Source: Olsenella_K sp036454645
GTDB taxonomy: Bacteria > Actinomycetota > Coriobacteriia > Coriobacteriales > Atopobiaceae
NCBI GenBank assembly: GCA_036454645.1
Contig: JAZHSQ010000002.1
Span: 1-64,000, forward strand
DNA length: 64,000 nucleotides
Direction of reading: 5' to 3'
The notes beneath the pieces are model-generated. The model worked only from the letters and a program-made list of their open reading frames with translations, did not search any database and was not told where the DNA came from. Position 1 is the first letter of the stretch. Each line of letters starts with the position of its first letter. A program made the translations under genes and the position numbers. Shown here piece after piece: positions 8,674 to 17,439 of the stretch.

Positions 8674-10098
8674 ATGCTTCGAGAGAACTACTACGACTGG
8701 CTGTGCGGGGCGCACCACGTGTCGCTCACGAGGCCGCGCATCATGGGCGTCCTCAACGTCACGCCGGACTCCTTCTCGGACGGCGGCTCGTACGTGGACG
8801 CGGACGCCGCGATCGCCCACGGCATGGACATGCTCGACCAGGGCGCGGACATCATCGACGTCGGCGGCGAGTCCACCCGGCCCGGCTTCAGCCCCGTCTC
8901 CCCCGAGGAGGAGGCGCGCCGCGTGGTCCCCGTGGTCTCCGCCCTGGCGGACGCGGGCGCGATCGTCTCCATCGACACGCGCCACGCCGCCGTCGCCCGC
9001 GCCTGCCTCGAGGCGGGCGCCTCGATCGTGAACGACGTCGAGGGCTTCACGGACCCGGAGATGGTCCAGGTGGCCTGCGAGTACGACTGCGGCGTCATCG
9101 TGATGCACTGGAACCAGACCACGGGCGCAGGCTCGCGCCGCTCCGTGACGCTCGACCCCACCCGTCCCGCGCAGGCCCGCCTCATGGCCCCCAGCAACCG
9201 GCGCTTTACCCTGCCGGAGGAGGCGCCCATCATGCGCGAGGTCATGGGCTTCCTGGGCGACCAGGCCCGCAAGCTCATGCGCGCCGGCGTCTCCCACGAC
9301 CGGATCTGCATCGACCCCGGCCCCGGCTTCGACAAGACGACCGACACGGACGTGGTCATCCAGCGCAACACCCAGAAGCTCGTCTCCATGGGCTACCCCG
9401 TGCTCTGCGCCGTCTCGCGCAAGCGCTTCGTCGGGGCCCTCTCCGGCGTGACGAGCGCCCCCGAGCGCGACGCCGCCACGGCCGGCGTGGTGCTCTCCGC
9501 CATCGAGTCCGGCGCGCGCATCGTCCGCGTGCACAACGTGGCCCTTACCGCGCAGGTGATCGACACCTACTGGGCCTGCAGCCACAAGGACCCGCGCCAG
9601 GGCTTCGTCTCGCTCGGCTCCAACGTCGGCGACTGCCTGGGCTACCTCGCCCGCGCGGCCAAGCTCATCGACGAGCTGCCGCTCACCTGCGTCGTGGCGG
9701 TCAGCCACGCCTACGAGACCGAGCCCGCCTACGGCATCGCCACACCGGTGGCCAACGCCGTCGCGGAGATCCGCACCGAGCTCGCGCCCCTCATGCTCAT
9801 GGACAAGCTCCTCGAGGTCGAGGAGCGCGAGGGCCGCGTGCGCCGCGAGGGCGAGGAGGGCCACGGCCCGCGCACGATCGACTGCGACCTCTGCTGGCTC
9901 GAGGGCGAGGAGCACGCCGGGCGCCACCTCACCCTGCCGCACCCCGGCCTCGGCGAGCGCGACTACGTGCTCGTCCCCATGGAGGACCTCATGAGCGACC
10001 CGGAGCGCTTCCTCACGCACGCCGGCGTCGAGGTCAGGCCGTTCGAGGAGCGCGTGGGCAAGGTGCTCGCCGACCTCGGCCCCGTCGACTGGCGCTAG
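8674..10098 (+). CDS. folPK: Fused dihydropteroate synthase and HPPK (FolP-FolK)
   Basis: This 474-residue protein joins two consecutive steps of folate synthesis. Residues 20-300 are dihydropteroate synthase: IMGVLNVTPDSFSDGG (23-38), GGESTRPG, VSIDTR, IDPGPGFDKT and SRKRFVG are all present. An extra segment of about 35 residues (150-185) follows the MHW strand. From residue 310 comes 6-hydroxymethyl-dihydropterin pyrophosphokinase, with FVSLGSNVGD, GPRTIDCDL and LPHPGLGERDYVLVPM. HPPK makes the pyrophosphate that DHPS joins to p-aminobenzoate, so the fusion links adjacent reactions. Fusions are known elsewhere but usually in the order HPPK-DHPS; here FolP comes first. ATG 8674 has AGGGACCCAGG upstream. 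The BirA-like gene starts one base after the stop. Confidence 0.93.
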   Translation: MLRENYYDWLCGAHHVSLTRPRIMGVLNVTPDSFSDGGSYVDADAAIAHGMDMLDQGADIIDVGGESTRPGFSPVSPEEEARRVVPVVSALADAGAIVSIDTRHAAVARACLEAGASIVNDVEGFTDPEMVQVACEYDCGVIVMHWNQTTGAGSRRSVTLDPTRPAQARLMAPSNRRFTLPEEAPIMREVMGFLGDQARKLMRAGVSHDRICIDPGPGFDKTTDTDVVIQRNTQKLVSMGYPVLCAVSRKRFVGALSGVTSAPERDAATAGVVLSAIESGARIVRVHNVALTAQVIDTYWACSHKDPRQGFVSLGSNVGDCLGYLARAAKLIDELPLTCVVAVSHAYETEPAYGIATPVANAVAEIRTELAPLMLMDKLLEVEEREGRVRREGEEGHGPRTIDCDLCWLEGEEHAGRHLTLPHPGLGERDYVLVPMEDLMSDPERFLTHAGVEVRPFEERVGKVLADLGPVDWR

Positions 10099-10099
10099 C

Positions 10100-10903
10100 G
10101 TGCCCGGCGCGAGGGAGGGGCTCCCCACCATCGCCATAAGCCGCGAGGCCGGCTCCAGGCTCCCCGCGGAGGCCCTGCTCGACGCCGCCTACGAGGGCGC
10201 GCCGGCCGGCACCTGCACGGCCCTCGTCGAGGGGGGCGCCGCCTCGGAGGGCGAGAAGGACCCGCTCCCCGAGGCCGGCCGGCTGCGCGTCTCCGTCCTG
10301 GCGAGGCCCCAGGTCCCCATGGGGCACCTGGTCGCGGTCGCGCCCGTCGCCGCGCTCGGCGCGGCGGACGCGCTCGAGGCACTGGGGGCGGACCCCAGCG
10401 CCTTCGGGATCGGCTGGCCCCACAACCTCGTCCTCGCCGACGGCGAGGGCAGCGTCTGCCGCGTCTCGACCAAGGCGGGCTACGCCGACGGGACCTTCGT
10501 GGTCCTCTCGCTCGACCTCGGCCTCCGGGCGCTCGCCGACCTTCTCGGGCGGGGCGCGGCCGGCGGGGACGCGGGCGGGCGCGAGGCGCCCGTCGAGGCG
10601 GAGGCCGTCGTGCGCGCGCTGAGGGACGCCGTCTGCGCCCGCCTGGACGCCTGGGCCGCCACGGTCGCGGGCGAGGGCGCGCGCGTCGCCCCGTGGGCCA
10701 ACTTCCTGCCCGAGTACTTCGACCGCGTCGCGCTCATGGGCAGGCCGGTCGACGTCCGCTACCCCAACGGCAGCGTCTACGCGCGCGGCTACTTCGTCGG
10801 CGTGGACATCTGGGGCCGCGCGACCGTGCGCACCAGGCGCGCCGGCGACATCGAGTTCCCCGCCGAGCGCTTCGGCATCTTCCCCCAGTCCGGGCAGGAC
10901 TAG
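10100..10903 (+). CDS. Biotin-protein-ligase-like protein with a degenerate active site
   Basis: This 267-residue protein follows the BirA/BPL fold plan. A SVLARPQVP strand and VAALGAADAL helix are followed by a WPHN segment where ligases have KWPND, then SLDLGL. The C-terminal SH3-like domain (from about 215) has GRPVDVRY and GVDIWGRATVRT. The Gly/Arg adenylate loop (GRGRxGR) is missing; its place holds a Glu/Gly-rich loop with GEKD. The Lys of KWPND is Gly and the Asp is Asn. It probably cannot form biotinyl-AMP in the normal way and may be a non-catalytic relative. GTG 10100 starts one base after folPK, so coupling is likely. Its end overlaps the convergent coaX by four bases; birA-coaX pairing is common in bacteria. 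Confidence 0.65.
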   Translation: MPGAREGLPTIAISREAGSRLPAEALLDAAYEGAPAGTCTALVEGGAASEGEKDPLPEAGRLRVSVLARPQVPMGHLVAVAPVAALGAADALEALGADPSAFGIGWPHNLVLADGEGSVCRVSTKAGYADGTFVVLSLDLGLRALADLLGRGAAGGDAGGREAPVEAEAVVRALRDAVCARLDAWAATVAGEGARVAPWANFLPEYFDRVALMGRPVDVRYPNGSVYARGYFVGVDIWGRATVRTRRAGDIEFPAERFGIFPQSGQD

Positions 10904-11679
10904 CGCGCGCCGCCCTCGGCCAGCCAGATCAGCCTGATGCCACGCAGCGTGAGGTCGTCGTCGACGGCGTCGAAGAGGTCCGTCGCGCGGGCCACGGTCC
11001 TGGCGAGCCCGCCGGTGCCCACGACCTTCGCCCCCTCGATCGCGAGCTCCGCCTTGATGCGCGCGACCAGGCCCTCCGCCTGGGCCGCCGAGCCCACGAC
11101 CAGGCCGGACTGCACGGCCTCCGTGGTCGTCGCGCCGAGCGTGCGGCCGGGGGCCTCCACGGGCACGCTCGCGAGCTTGGCCGCCCGCTCGAAGAGGGCG
11201 GCCGCGGAGAGCATGAGGCCCGGCGAGATGACGCCGCCGCGGTAGGCGCCCGTGGCGTCCACCACGTCGATGTTGGTCGCCGTCCCGAAGTCGACGACGA
11301 TGACGGGGTCGCCGTAGGTCGCGCGCGCCGCGACGGCGTTGGCGACGCGGTCCGCGCCGAGGGTCGCCGGGTCGGGCATCTCGACGCGCATGCCGGCGGT
11401 CGTGCGCGGCCCCACGAGCAGGGGCCCCGACCCGAGCATGCGCTCGAGGCAGCGCGACCACGCCCTGCTCAGCACGGGGACGACGCTCGCCACGCCGGCG
11501 TCCGTGACGTCGGCGCGCCCGAAGCCGTCCATCACCAGGAACCCGAGGATCCGCTCGCGCAGCTCGTCGGCCGTGTCCGTGCGGCTGGTCGCCATGCGCC
11601 AGCCGTGGCTAAGGCCGCCCTCGGCGTCGTAGAGGCCGATGGTCGTCTGGGTGTTGCCCACGTCGATGGCAAGAAACAT
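10900..11679 (-). CDS. coaX: Type III pantothenate kinase
   Basis: A 259-residue CoaX that phosphorylates pantothenate in the first step of CoA synthesis and is not feedback-inhibited like CoaA. It has the ASKHA phosphate-1 motif AIDVGNT at residues 4-10, then GADRVANAVAA, VDFGTATNIDV, the GGVISPG loop and VVGTGGLA. These are diagnostic of type III enzymes. ATG 11679 has GAGGGGG 5 nt upstream; an in-frame GTG at 11706 lacks one. The gene is divergent from exoA, with TATACT at 11728 belonging to exoA. Confidence 0.93.
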   Translation of the reverse strand: MFLAIDVGNTQTTIGLYDAEGGLSHGWRMATSRTDTADELRERILGFLVMDGFGRADVTDAGVASVVPVLSRAWSRCLERMLGSGPLLVGPRTTAGMRVEMPDPATLGADRVANAVAARATYGDPVIVVDFGTATNIDVVDATGAYRGGVISPGLMLSAAALFERAAKLASVPVEAPGRTLGATTTEAVQSGLVVGSAAQAEGLVARIKAELAIEGAKVVGTGGLARTVARATDLFDAVDDDLTLRGIRLIWLAEGGAR

Positions 11680-11727
11680 GCGTGCCCCCTCGCGCTCGCC
11701 GCTCACGGGCCCTGCCGGGCCAACAGC

Positions 11728-11733
11728 TATACT
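11728..11733 (+). promoter_or_regulatory. -10 box TATACT before exoA
   Basis: TATACT lies about 95 bp before the exonuclease III start in the coaX-exoA divergent gap. No good -35 is seen 17 bp upstream, so the call rests on the hexamer and its recurrence in this window. Confidence 0.4.
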
Positions 11734-11825
11734 ACTGTTTCGCGCTCGCGCGAGGCGGCGCGGGGCGCCCAGGCGCCGACAGGGACATTCTGACCGCGGG
11801 GCAGGCCCCGAGGATGCGAGGTTCT

Positions 11826-12695
11826 ATGACCACCGAGGATGCGACCGGCCAGGCGCCGGCCACGACGGAGGCTACGGAGGCGGGCGCGGCGGCGGGTGCC
11901 GCGGGCGCGCCGCGCGAGCTCAGGCTCGTCTCCTGGAACGTGAACGGCCTGCGCGCCGTGATGAAGAAGACCCCGAGCTTCGTCGACGTGGTCGCGGACA
12001 CCGCGGCCGACGTCTTCGCCATCCAGGAGACCAAGCTCCAGGAGGACCAGGCCGCCAGGCTCAAGCTCGACGAGGCGCTGCCCGGATACGTGCAGACGTG
12101 GAGCTACGCCGAGCGCAAGGGCTACTCCGGCACGGCGGTCTTCAGCCGCGAGGAGCCGCTGCAGGTCGTGCGCGAGACGGGCTGCGAGTTCGCCGACGAC
12201 GAGGGCCGCGTGTGCGCGCTCGAGTTCGGCAGCTACTGGTTCGTGAACGTCTACACGCCCAACGCCAAGCAGGGCCTGCTCAGGCTCGACGAGCGCCAGG
12301 TGTGGGACGCGCGCTTCCGCGACTTCCTCAAGGAGCTCGAGCGCGACAAGCCGGTCGTGACCTGCGGCGACTTCAACGTCGCGCACGAGGAGATCGACCT
12401 CAAGAACCCCAAGAGCAACCGCGGCAACGCGGGCTTCTCCGACGAGGAGCGCGCCGACTTCACGCAGCTCCTGGACGCGGGCTTCACGGACACCTTCCGC
12501 AGCCGCCACCCCGGCCTCGAGGGCGCCTACAGCTGGTGGAGCTACCGCTTCCACGCGCGCGAGAACAACGCGGGCTGGCGGATCGACTACTTCCTCGTGT
12601 CGGACTCCATCGCAGACCGCGTTCGGGGCGCCTCGATCCTCTCCGAGGTGTACGGCTCGGACCACTGCCCCGTCGAGCTCGCGATCGAGCTCTAG
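11826..12695 (+). CDS. xthA: Exodeoxyribonuclease III / AP endonuclease
   Basis: A 289-residue enzyme of the ExoIII family that cuts at abasic sites and degrades 3' ends in base excision repair. The metal and catalytic residues are visible: WNVNGLR near 38, IQETKLQ, the GDFN pair in CGDFNVAHEEID, the WRIDYF segment and SDHCPV at the end. The first 30 residues are Ala/Thr-rich and not part of the fold. ATG 11826 has GAGG about 7 nt upstream. It stands alone, followed by two strong GC hairpins. Confidence 0.94.
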   Translation: MTTEDATGQAPATTEATEAGAAAGAAGAPRELRLVSWNVNGLRAVMKKTPSFVDVVADTAADVFAIQETKLQEDQAARLKLDEALPGYVQTWSYAERKGYSGTAVFSREEPLQVVRETGCEFADDEGRVCALEFGSYWFVNVYTPNAKQGLLRLDERQVWDARFRDFLKELERDKPVVTCGDFNVAHEEIDLKNPKSNRGNAGFSDEERADFTQLLDAGFTDTFRSRHPGLEGAYSWWSYRFHARENNAGWRIDYFLVSDSIADRVRGASILSEVYGSDHCPVELAIEL

Positions 12696-12697
12696 GA

Positions 12698-12730
12698 CCG
12701 GTGCCTGCCCGGGGCGGAGGCAGGCACCGG
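12698..12730. terminator. Hairpin between convergent xthA and the aminotransferase gene
   Basis: A perfect 12-bp stem (12698-12709 with 12719-12730) starts three bases after the xthA stop. A second GC-rich palindrome follows at about 12742-12776. Both could serve either strand; no T-run is present. Confidence 0.5.
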
Positions 12731-12783
12731 GCTCACGGCCGGGCCCGGGGCCCGCAACCGGGTCCCGGGCCCGAGGTCAATCC

Positions 12784-13977
12784 CTAGGCCCCGTAGCTCT
12801 CCTTGAGCTTGCGCCAGGCGGGCATGGAGCCGACGATCGTGTCGTAGCCCACGCAGTAGCCCACGCGCACCCAGCCGTGGCAGCCGAAGGAGTCGGAGGG
12901 CACGGGCAGCAGCTCCAGCGAGCGGGCGCGCTCGAAGAACGCGTTCTCGTCGGGCTCGAGCGACCTGACCCACAGGTAGAAGGCGCCCTGGGGCTCCACG
13001 TACTCGTAGCCCAGATCGGAGAGGCCCTCGGTCAGGGCCTTGCGGTTCCTCTCGTAGGCGGCGATGTCGGTCGGCTCGTCCACGCAGTCGACCAGCACGC
13101 GCTGGAAGAGCGCCGGCGCGCAGACGAAGCCGAGCTTGCGGCCGGCGCCGGCGACGGCGAAGACGAGCTCGTCGTGGTCGGGGTTGGTCCCGGGCACGAG
13201 CACCCAGCCGATGCGCTCGCCCGGCAGGCTCAGCGACTTGGAGTAGCTGTAGCAGACGACGGTCGCGTCGTAGACCGAGGGCACCCAGGGCACCTCGACG
13301 CCGGCGTAGGCGACCTCGCGGTACGGCTCGTCGGAGATCAGGTAGATGAGGTGCCCGAACTCCTGGGACTTCTCGTGCAGGACCGCCGCCAGCTCCTCGA
13401 GGTTCTGCCGCGAGTAGACCGAGCCCACGGGGTTGTTGGGCGAGTTCACGAGGACCGCGACGGTGTGCTCGTTGATCGCCTGCGCCATGGCGGCGACGTC
13501 GATCTGGAAGGTGGCCGCGTCGGCCATGACCTCGACGCAGCGCGCGCCCGCGTTCTCGATGAAGACCTTGTACTCGGGGAAGTACGGCGCCACGACGCAG
13601 ACCTCCTGGCCGGCGCCGCGCTCGACGATGGCGTTGAAGGTGATGGAGAGCGCCGCCGCCGCGCCGCAGGTCAGGTAGAGGTCGGCGGGCGAGTAGGACG
13701 TGCCGAACCGGCGGTTGAGGCTGTCCGCGACGGCGGCGCGCGCCACGGGCAGGCCCGCGGCGGGGGTGTAGCCGTGCAGCTCGACCGGCGGCAGCTCGAG
13801 CGCGCGCTCGATGGAGGCGCGCACGGCCGCGGGGGCCGGGACGTTGGGGTTGCCGAGCGAGAAGTCGAAGACCTTGTCCGCGCCGATCTCCGCCTTGCGG
13901 GCCGCGCCCCAGGCCGCGATCTCGCGGATCGAGCTCTTGGAGGCGCCGTAGGCGTAGCTTTCCCTGTTGATGCTCAT
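12784..13977 (-). CDS. PLP-dependent class I/II aminotransferase
   Basis: A 397-residue fold-type I aminotransferase of the aspartate/aromatic aminotransferase-like group. It shows FSLGNPNVPAP near the N-terminus, LTCGAAAALS, the VNSPNNPVGS motif, ISDEPYREV, the Schiff-base Lys in CYSYSKSLSLPGERIGW, and the substrate Arg in WVRVGYC near the end. The substrate cannot be fixed from sequence. Of two close starts I chose ATG 13977 because AAGGAG lies 6 nt upstream; the same AGGAG directly abuts ATG 13983. The gene is convergent with xthA. Confidence 0.88.
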   Translation of the reverse strand: MSINRESYAYGASKSSIREIAAWGAARKAEIGADKVFDFSLGNPNVPAPAAVRASIERALELPPVELHGYTPAAGLPVARAAVADSLNRRFGTSYSPADLYLTCGAAAALSITFNAIVERGAGQEVCVVAPYFPEYKVFIENAGARCVEVMADAATFQIDVAAMAQAINEHTVAVLVNSPNNPVGSVYSRQNLEELAAVLHEKSQEFGHLIYLISDEPYREVAYAGVEVPWVPSVYDATVVCYSYSKSLSLPGERIGWVLVPGTNPDHDELVFAVAGAGRKLGFVCAPALFQRVLVDCVDEPTDIAAYERNRKALTEGLSDLGYEYVEPQGAFYLWVRSLEPDENAFFERARSLELLPVPSDSFGCHGWVRVGYCVGYDTIVGSMPAWRKLKESYGA

Positions 13978-14195
13978 GCTCATCTCCTTGTCACGAGCGC
14001 CCGGCGGCCGCGTGCGCCGAGGTGCAGGCACAGGGGGCCAGGCGTCCAGTCGCCTCACATGGTATCCCGCGCGCGTGCGCGCACGACGGCGCGCGCGAGA
14101 GTCGAAACAAAGCCGCGCCGCGGGGCCGGGGCCCGTACGGGGCTCGGGCGAAGAGCCGTGCGCGACGGCAAGCGAGAAGGACCGCGCACCCGCGC

Positions 14196-15992
14196 CTAGC
14201 GGGCCGCGACGGCTCCCGGCCACAGGCGGCCGGCCGCGAGCTCGTCCCACTCGGACGCCTCCAGCCGCACCTCCCTCGCCGGCACGCCCTCGGCGGAGGC
14301 CCACGCCTCGAGCTCGCGGCGCGCGGCCTCGAAGGCGTCGGCGAGCTCGTCGGCGCGCTTGCCCGCGGTCGCGACGGCCCCGCGGCTGAGCAGGGCGTAG
14401 CGCAGCTCGCCGAAGCCGAGCACGAGGCCCGAGCGGGCGGCGGGCGAGCCGTCGCGCACGACGAGGACCTCGCGCGGCGCCTCGCGCGCGGGCAGGCTCG
14501 CGACCTCGGCCCCGAGGCGCTCGGAGAGGGTCTCGAAGACGGGCAGCGCACGGGCCGCGTCCTCGGAGGCGTCCAGGCGCGCCGCGCTCAGCCCGAGGGC
14601 GGAGCAGAGCCGGTCCAGGTAGGCGAAGCCGGGCACGGCCTCGCCGTTGAGGTAGCGCTGCAGCCCCTCGACGGACTCGTCGCCCGCGGCGCGCGCCAGG
14701 CGGGCGGCCGTGACGGTGGGGTCGCCGGCGGCGATGAGGTCGACCGCCTCGTAGAGGCGCTCGGCGTAGGTCGACGCGTAGTCGAGAAGCCCGCGCTCGC
14801 TCGGGCGCCTCCGCTCGCGGCGGCCCGCGGCGGCGCCTGCCGTAAGGCCCTCGCGCACCTCCCGCTCGCGCGGCGCCAGCGCCTCCACGAGCGCCGCGAG
14901 GGCGGGGAGCTTAGGCGCCCCCGCGGCCGCGGGCGCGGCCTGCGCGGCGGCGGGCTCGGCGCCCTCCCCCGCCACGGCGGACGCGGCGACCGCGGGCGCG
15001 GGGGCCGCGGGGGCGGGGGCCGCCGGCGCGCCGGCGCCCTCCTCGAGCGTGGCCTGGCGCGGCTTGGCGGCGCGGCGCGTGCGCGAGGAGGACCTGCCCT
15101 TGGCGCGGGAGGCGGGCCTCACCGTGGCGGAGCCCGCGTCCGCGCGCGGGGCACCTCCCGGCGCGGCCGCCGCGAGCTCGGACGGGGACGCGGCCGCCAC
15201 GGGCCCGTCCGCGGGCGCGAGCGTGGGCTCCGCGGCAAGCGGGTCCTTCTCGCCCGCGGTGTCCTGCGCGATGGGGACCGCCGCGGCGAAGGCGTCGTCG
15301 AACTCCTCCACCGGCTCGTCGGCGGAGGGTATCGCCATCGCCGCGAGCTTGGCCTCGCGCTCGGCGCGGGCCCGCTCCGCGGAGGCGCGGTCCGCCATGG
15401 CGCGCTCGACGGCCGACTGGTCCGCGCTCCTGCGGCGCGCCTCGGCGAGCCGCTCCTGGGCGGCGGTCTTGGCCTGAGCCTTGGCGCTGGCGAGGTCGGC
15501 CGCGCGCTTCGCCTCGGCCTGCCGCGCGGCACGGCGGCGCAGCGCGCCCTCGAGCTCGTCCCTGAGCTTGTACTCACGCATGCCCGCGGCCACCTTGCCG
15601 GCGGGGCGCGAGAGGGCGAGGACGCCCGACCAGTCGGGGTTGCCGAAGCGGTCCATCGCGGGCGGCTCCAGGCCGAGGCGGGCGCCGGCGCGCTCGGCGG
15701 CGGAGTTGAGCCAGCGGCGGTAGCGCCCCATGGTGCCGCGGTACCTCACGCTCAGCTGCTGGAAGGTCGCGGGCGAGCCGTAGTTGAAGAAGCACTCGAG
15801 GACGTTCAGGCCGTCCTCGTCGAAGATCGCGGGGTCCTCGAGCATCTCGCACCAGTCGTCGACGGTCGCGTCGAGGGGGTACTCCTCCTCGGTGGGCCGC
15901 CAGGTGTAGTCGACCTCGGCCTCCTCCTCGGTCTCCCTCGCCTGCTCCGCGGCCACCTCGCGCGCCCGCCTGTCGTTCCTGATGATCGCCAT
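14196..15992 (-). CDS. Unrecognised protein: McrB-N-like domain, Ala-rich linker and HTH-like domain
   Basis: This 598-residue protein has no family I can name with certainty. Residues 40-150 (DDWCEMLEDPAIFDED, YGSPATFQQLSVRY, and a YKLRDELEGAL end) resemble the small domain found before McrB or HNH domains in restriction-related proteins, which carries an ATxxQLAxxYG motif. A charged Ala/Arg/Glu coiled coil (150-230) and a Pro/Ala linker of about 150 residues follow. Around 430-485 is an XRE-like helix-turn-helix (TVTAARLARAAG, YLNGEAVPGFAYLDRL, CSALGLS). The C-terminal 110 residues are unfamiliar. I infer a DNA-binding regulatory or defence-related protein. The linker contains one GEKD copy of the repeated motif. 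It is monocistronic, and an AT-rich spacer lies upstream. Confidence 0.6.
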   Translation of the reverse strand: MAIIRNDRRAREVAAEQARETEEEAEVDYTWRPTEEEYPLDATVDDWCEMLEDPAIFDEDGLNVLECFFNYGSPATFQQLSVRYRGTMGRYRRWLNSAAERAGARLGLEPPAMDRFGNPDWSGVLALSRPAGKVAAGMREYKLRDELEGALRRRAARQAEAKRAADLASAKAQAKTAAQERLAEARRRSADQSAVERAMADRASAERARAEREAKLAAMAIPSADEPVEEFDDAFAAAVPIAQDTAGEKDPLAAEPTLAPADGPVAAASPSELAAAAPGGAPRADAGSATVRPASRAKGRSSSRTRRAAKPRQATLEEGAGAPAAPAPAAPAPAVAASAVAGEGAEPAAAQAAPAAAGAPKLPALAALVEALAPREREVREGLTAGAAAGRRERRRPSERGLLDYASTYAERLYEAVDLIAAGDPTVTAARLARAAGDESVEGLQRYLNGEAVPGFAYLDRLCSALGLSAARLDASEDAARALPVFETLSERLGAEVASLPAREAPREVLVVRDGSPAARSGLVLGFGELRYALLSRGAVATAGKRADELADAFEAARRELEAWASAEGVPAREVRLEASEWDELAAGRLWPGAVAAR

Positions 15993-16062
15993 GCCCCGTC
16001 CCTACGTCATGCGAGCGCGCGGTGGTGCCCCGCGCGCGCCCTCCTCGGTCTTTCCGCGTACG

Positions 16063-16068
16063 AGTATA
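16063..16068 (-). promoter_or_regulatory. -10 box TATACT before the McrB-N-like gene
   Basis: On the minus strand TATACT lies 70 bp before the start at 15992, at the edge of the AT-rich spacer. It matches the -10 seen before several other genes here. Confidence 0.4.
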
Positions 16069-16089
16069 CGTTCGCGCTGGTATCGCGCG

Positions 16090-16361
16090 CGACGCGCACC
16101 CCCCACTCGTCGGAATCGCCGAGTGTTTAAGTAATCGCGCGTTATGTAATTAAATCGTTTGAATATGCGTTTCGGTAGCCTAATCAAGGGCTATTTTACA
16201 TTTATACAGAAATTATGATATTGTCCCGCCGGTAGAGAAACTCCGAAAGTCGCCGGGGTTTTGGGTTACAAAGTAGATGTGGTTGCGTGAAACAGGGATC
16301 ACGCCTCCATCAGCACGGATGGACGCAGGGAGCCACCTTCCCCTCCGCTGCGGCCGGCATG
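16090..16361. other. AT-rich non-coding spacer
   Basis: About 190 bases from 16110 to 16300 are strikingly AT-rich (for example GTAATTAAATCG and TTTACATTTATACAG) in a 70% GC chromosome. There is no supported ORF on either strand, no tRNA-like fold and no obvious repeat. It could be a regulatory region of the gene starting at 15992 or a relic of inserted DNA. Confidence 0.5.
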
Positions 16362-16392
16362 AGGCCCCACCCGCTCAGGCGGGCAGGGCCTC
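16362..16392 (+). terminator. Hairpin with pyrimidine tail in the AT-rich spacer
   Basis: AGGCCC pairs with GGGCCT around an inner CCCGC/GCGGG stem, and CTTGTCTTTT follows on the plus strand. No plus-strand gene precedes it, so it may end a small untranslated RNA from the spacer or block antisense reading. A second 8-bp palindrome (GCCGGCCC) follows near 16420. Confidence 0.45.
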
Positions 16393-16471
16393 TTGTCTTT
16401 TCGCTCGCGTGCTCGATGCCGGCCCGTATGGGCCGGCGCGCCGGTGCGGGCCGGCGCGCCGTGGCCTCCGC

Positions 16472-17383
16472 CTAGAGGTGCAGCCTTCTCTCGACGTCGA
16501 GGAACAGCGGCAGGAAGCTGCGCTCGTCGTCGCTGATGGCGAGCTGCTCGTTGAAGAAGTCGATGACCCACTTCGTGGCGATCTGGGAGCCGTAGGCGAT
16601 GAAGTCGTGCCCGGCGCCCTCGATGACCTTGAGCTGCGGGTCGGGGAAGGCGTCCGCCAGGCGCGCCGCGTCGATGAGCGGGGTCACGGTGTCCTCGGAC
16701 CCGTGGACGACCAGCGTCTTGCCAGTGTAGTGCGAGGCCTTCTCGAGCGGGTCGCGCCAGATCGCCTCGAGGGCGAAGGAGTCGGAGACGAGCGCGCCCT
16801 GGTACCTGAAGGTCTTGGGCGCCCTCCTGCCGTCGCCGAACGCCTCGACCATCTCGTCGTGCAGCTGGGCCATGGGGTACATGAGGGCGAGCGCGCGGAC
16901 CCGGTCGGGGTGGTCGCCCGCGAAGGTGATGGCCGCGTTGGCGCCGTTGGCCTCGGCGAGCAGGTAGATGAGGTCGGGGTCGCACCAGCCCTGGAACATC
17001 AGGTAGTCGAAGATGGCCTCGAGGTCCTCCTCCTGCGTCTCCAGGCTGAGGTCGAGGGTGTCGCCGCCGGACTCGCCGTCCTCGCGGGCCCCGTAGAAGT
17101 CGAAGACCAGCGAGGCGTATCCGCGCTCGGCGAGGGGGATCGCGTAGTTGATCAGCGAGCCGAACCCGGTGTTCAGCGCGTGCGCGCACACCACGCAGGG
17201 GATGCGGTAGGGCTGGAAGCCCTCCTCGGGGTCGGTCTTCGAGCCGAGGGGCATGTAGAGCATCCCCCTCAGGTAGATGTCCTCGCCGTTGCTCCTGCGA
17301 TGGACGACGATCTCCTGCTCGGTGCTGGTGAAACCAGGCGCCCCGTCGACGTGGGGGTCCCTGGGCCTGCTGGGGTCTGTCAT
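16472..17383 (-). CDS. Alpha/beta-hydrolase homologue lacking the nucleophile serine
   Basis: A 303-residue alpha/beta-hydrolase fold protein, paralogous to the next gene upstream. Asp (HGSED) and His (GAGHDF) of the triad are kept. The nucleophile elbow, GASQG in the paralogue, here reads AEANG, so Ala stands where Ser is expected. The oxyanion strand is also changed (CAHALN for LAHGIG). It is therefore unlikely to be a normal serine hydrolase and may be non-catalytic or bind a ligand. ATG 17383 has GAGGAGCGCGC upstream. It lies 57 bp after the paralogue on the same strand, with the GntR regulator gene ahead of both. Confidence 0.75.
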   Translation of the reverse strand: MTDPSRPRDPHVDGAPGFTSTEQEIVVHRRSNGEDIYLRGMLYMPLGSKTDPEEGFQPYRIPCVVCAHALNTGFGSLINYAIPLAERGYASLVFDFYGAREDGESGGDTLDLSLETQEEDLEAIFDYLMFQGWCDPDLIYLLAEANGANAAITFAGDHPDRVRALALMYPMAQLHDEMVEAFGDGRRAPKTFRYQGALVSDSFALEAIWRDPLEKASHYTGKTLVVHGSEDTVTPLIDAARLADAFPDPQLKVIEGAGHDFIAYGSQIATKWVIDFFNEQLAISDDERSFLPLFLDVERRLHL

Positions 17384-17439
17384 GCGCGCTCCTCGTGGGT
17401 CGAATCGTTCGGGGCGCCCGCGTGCGAGCCGCCCCCGCT

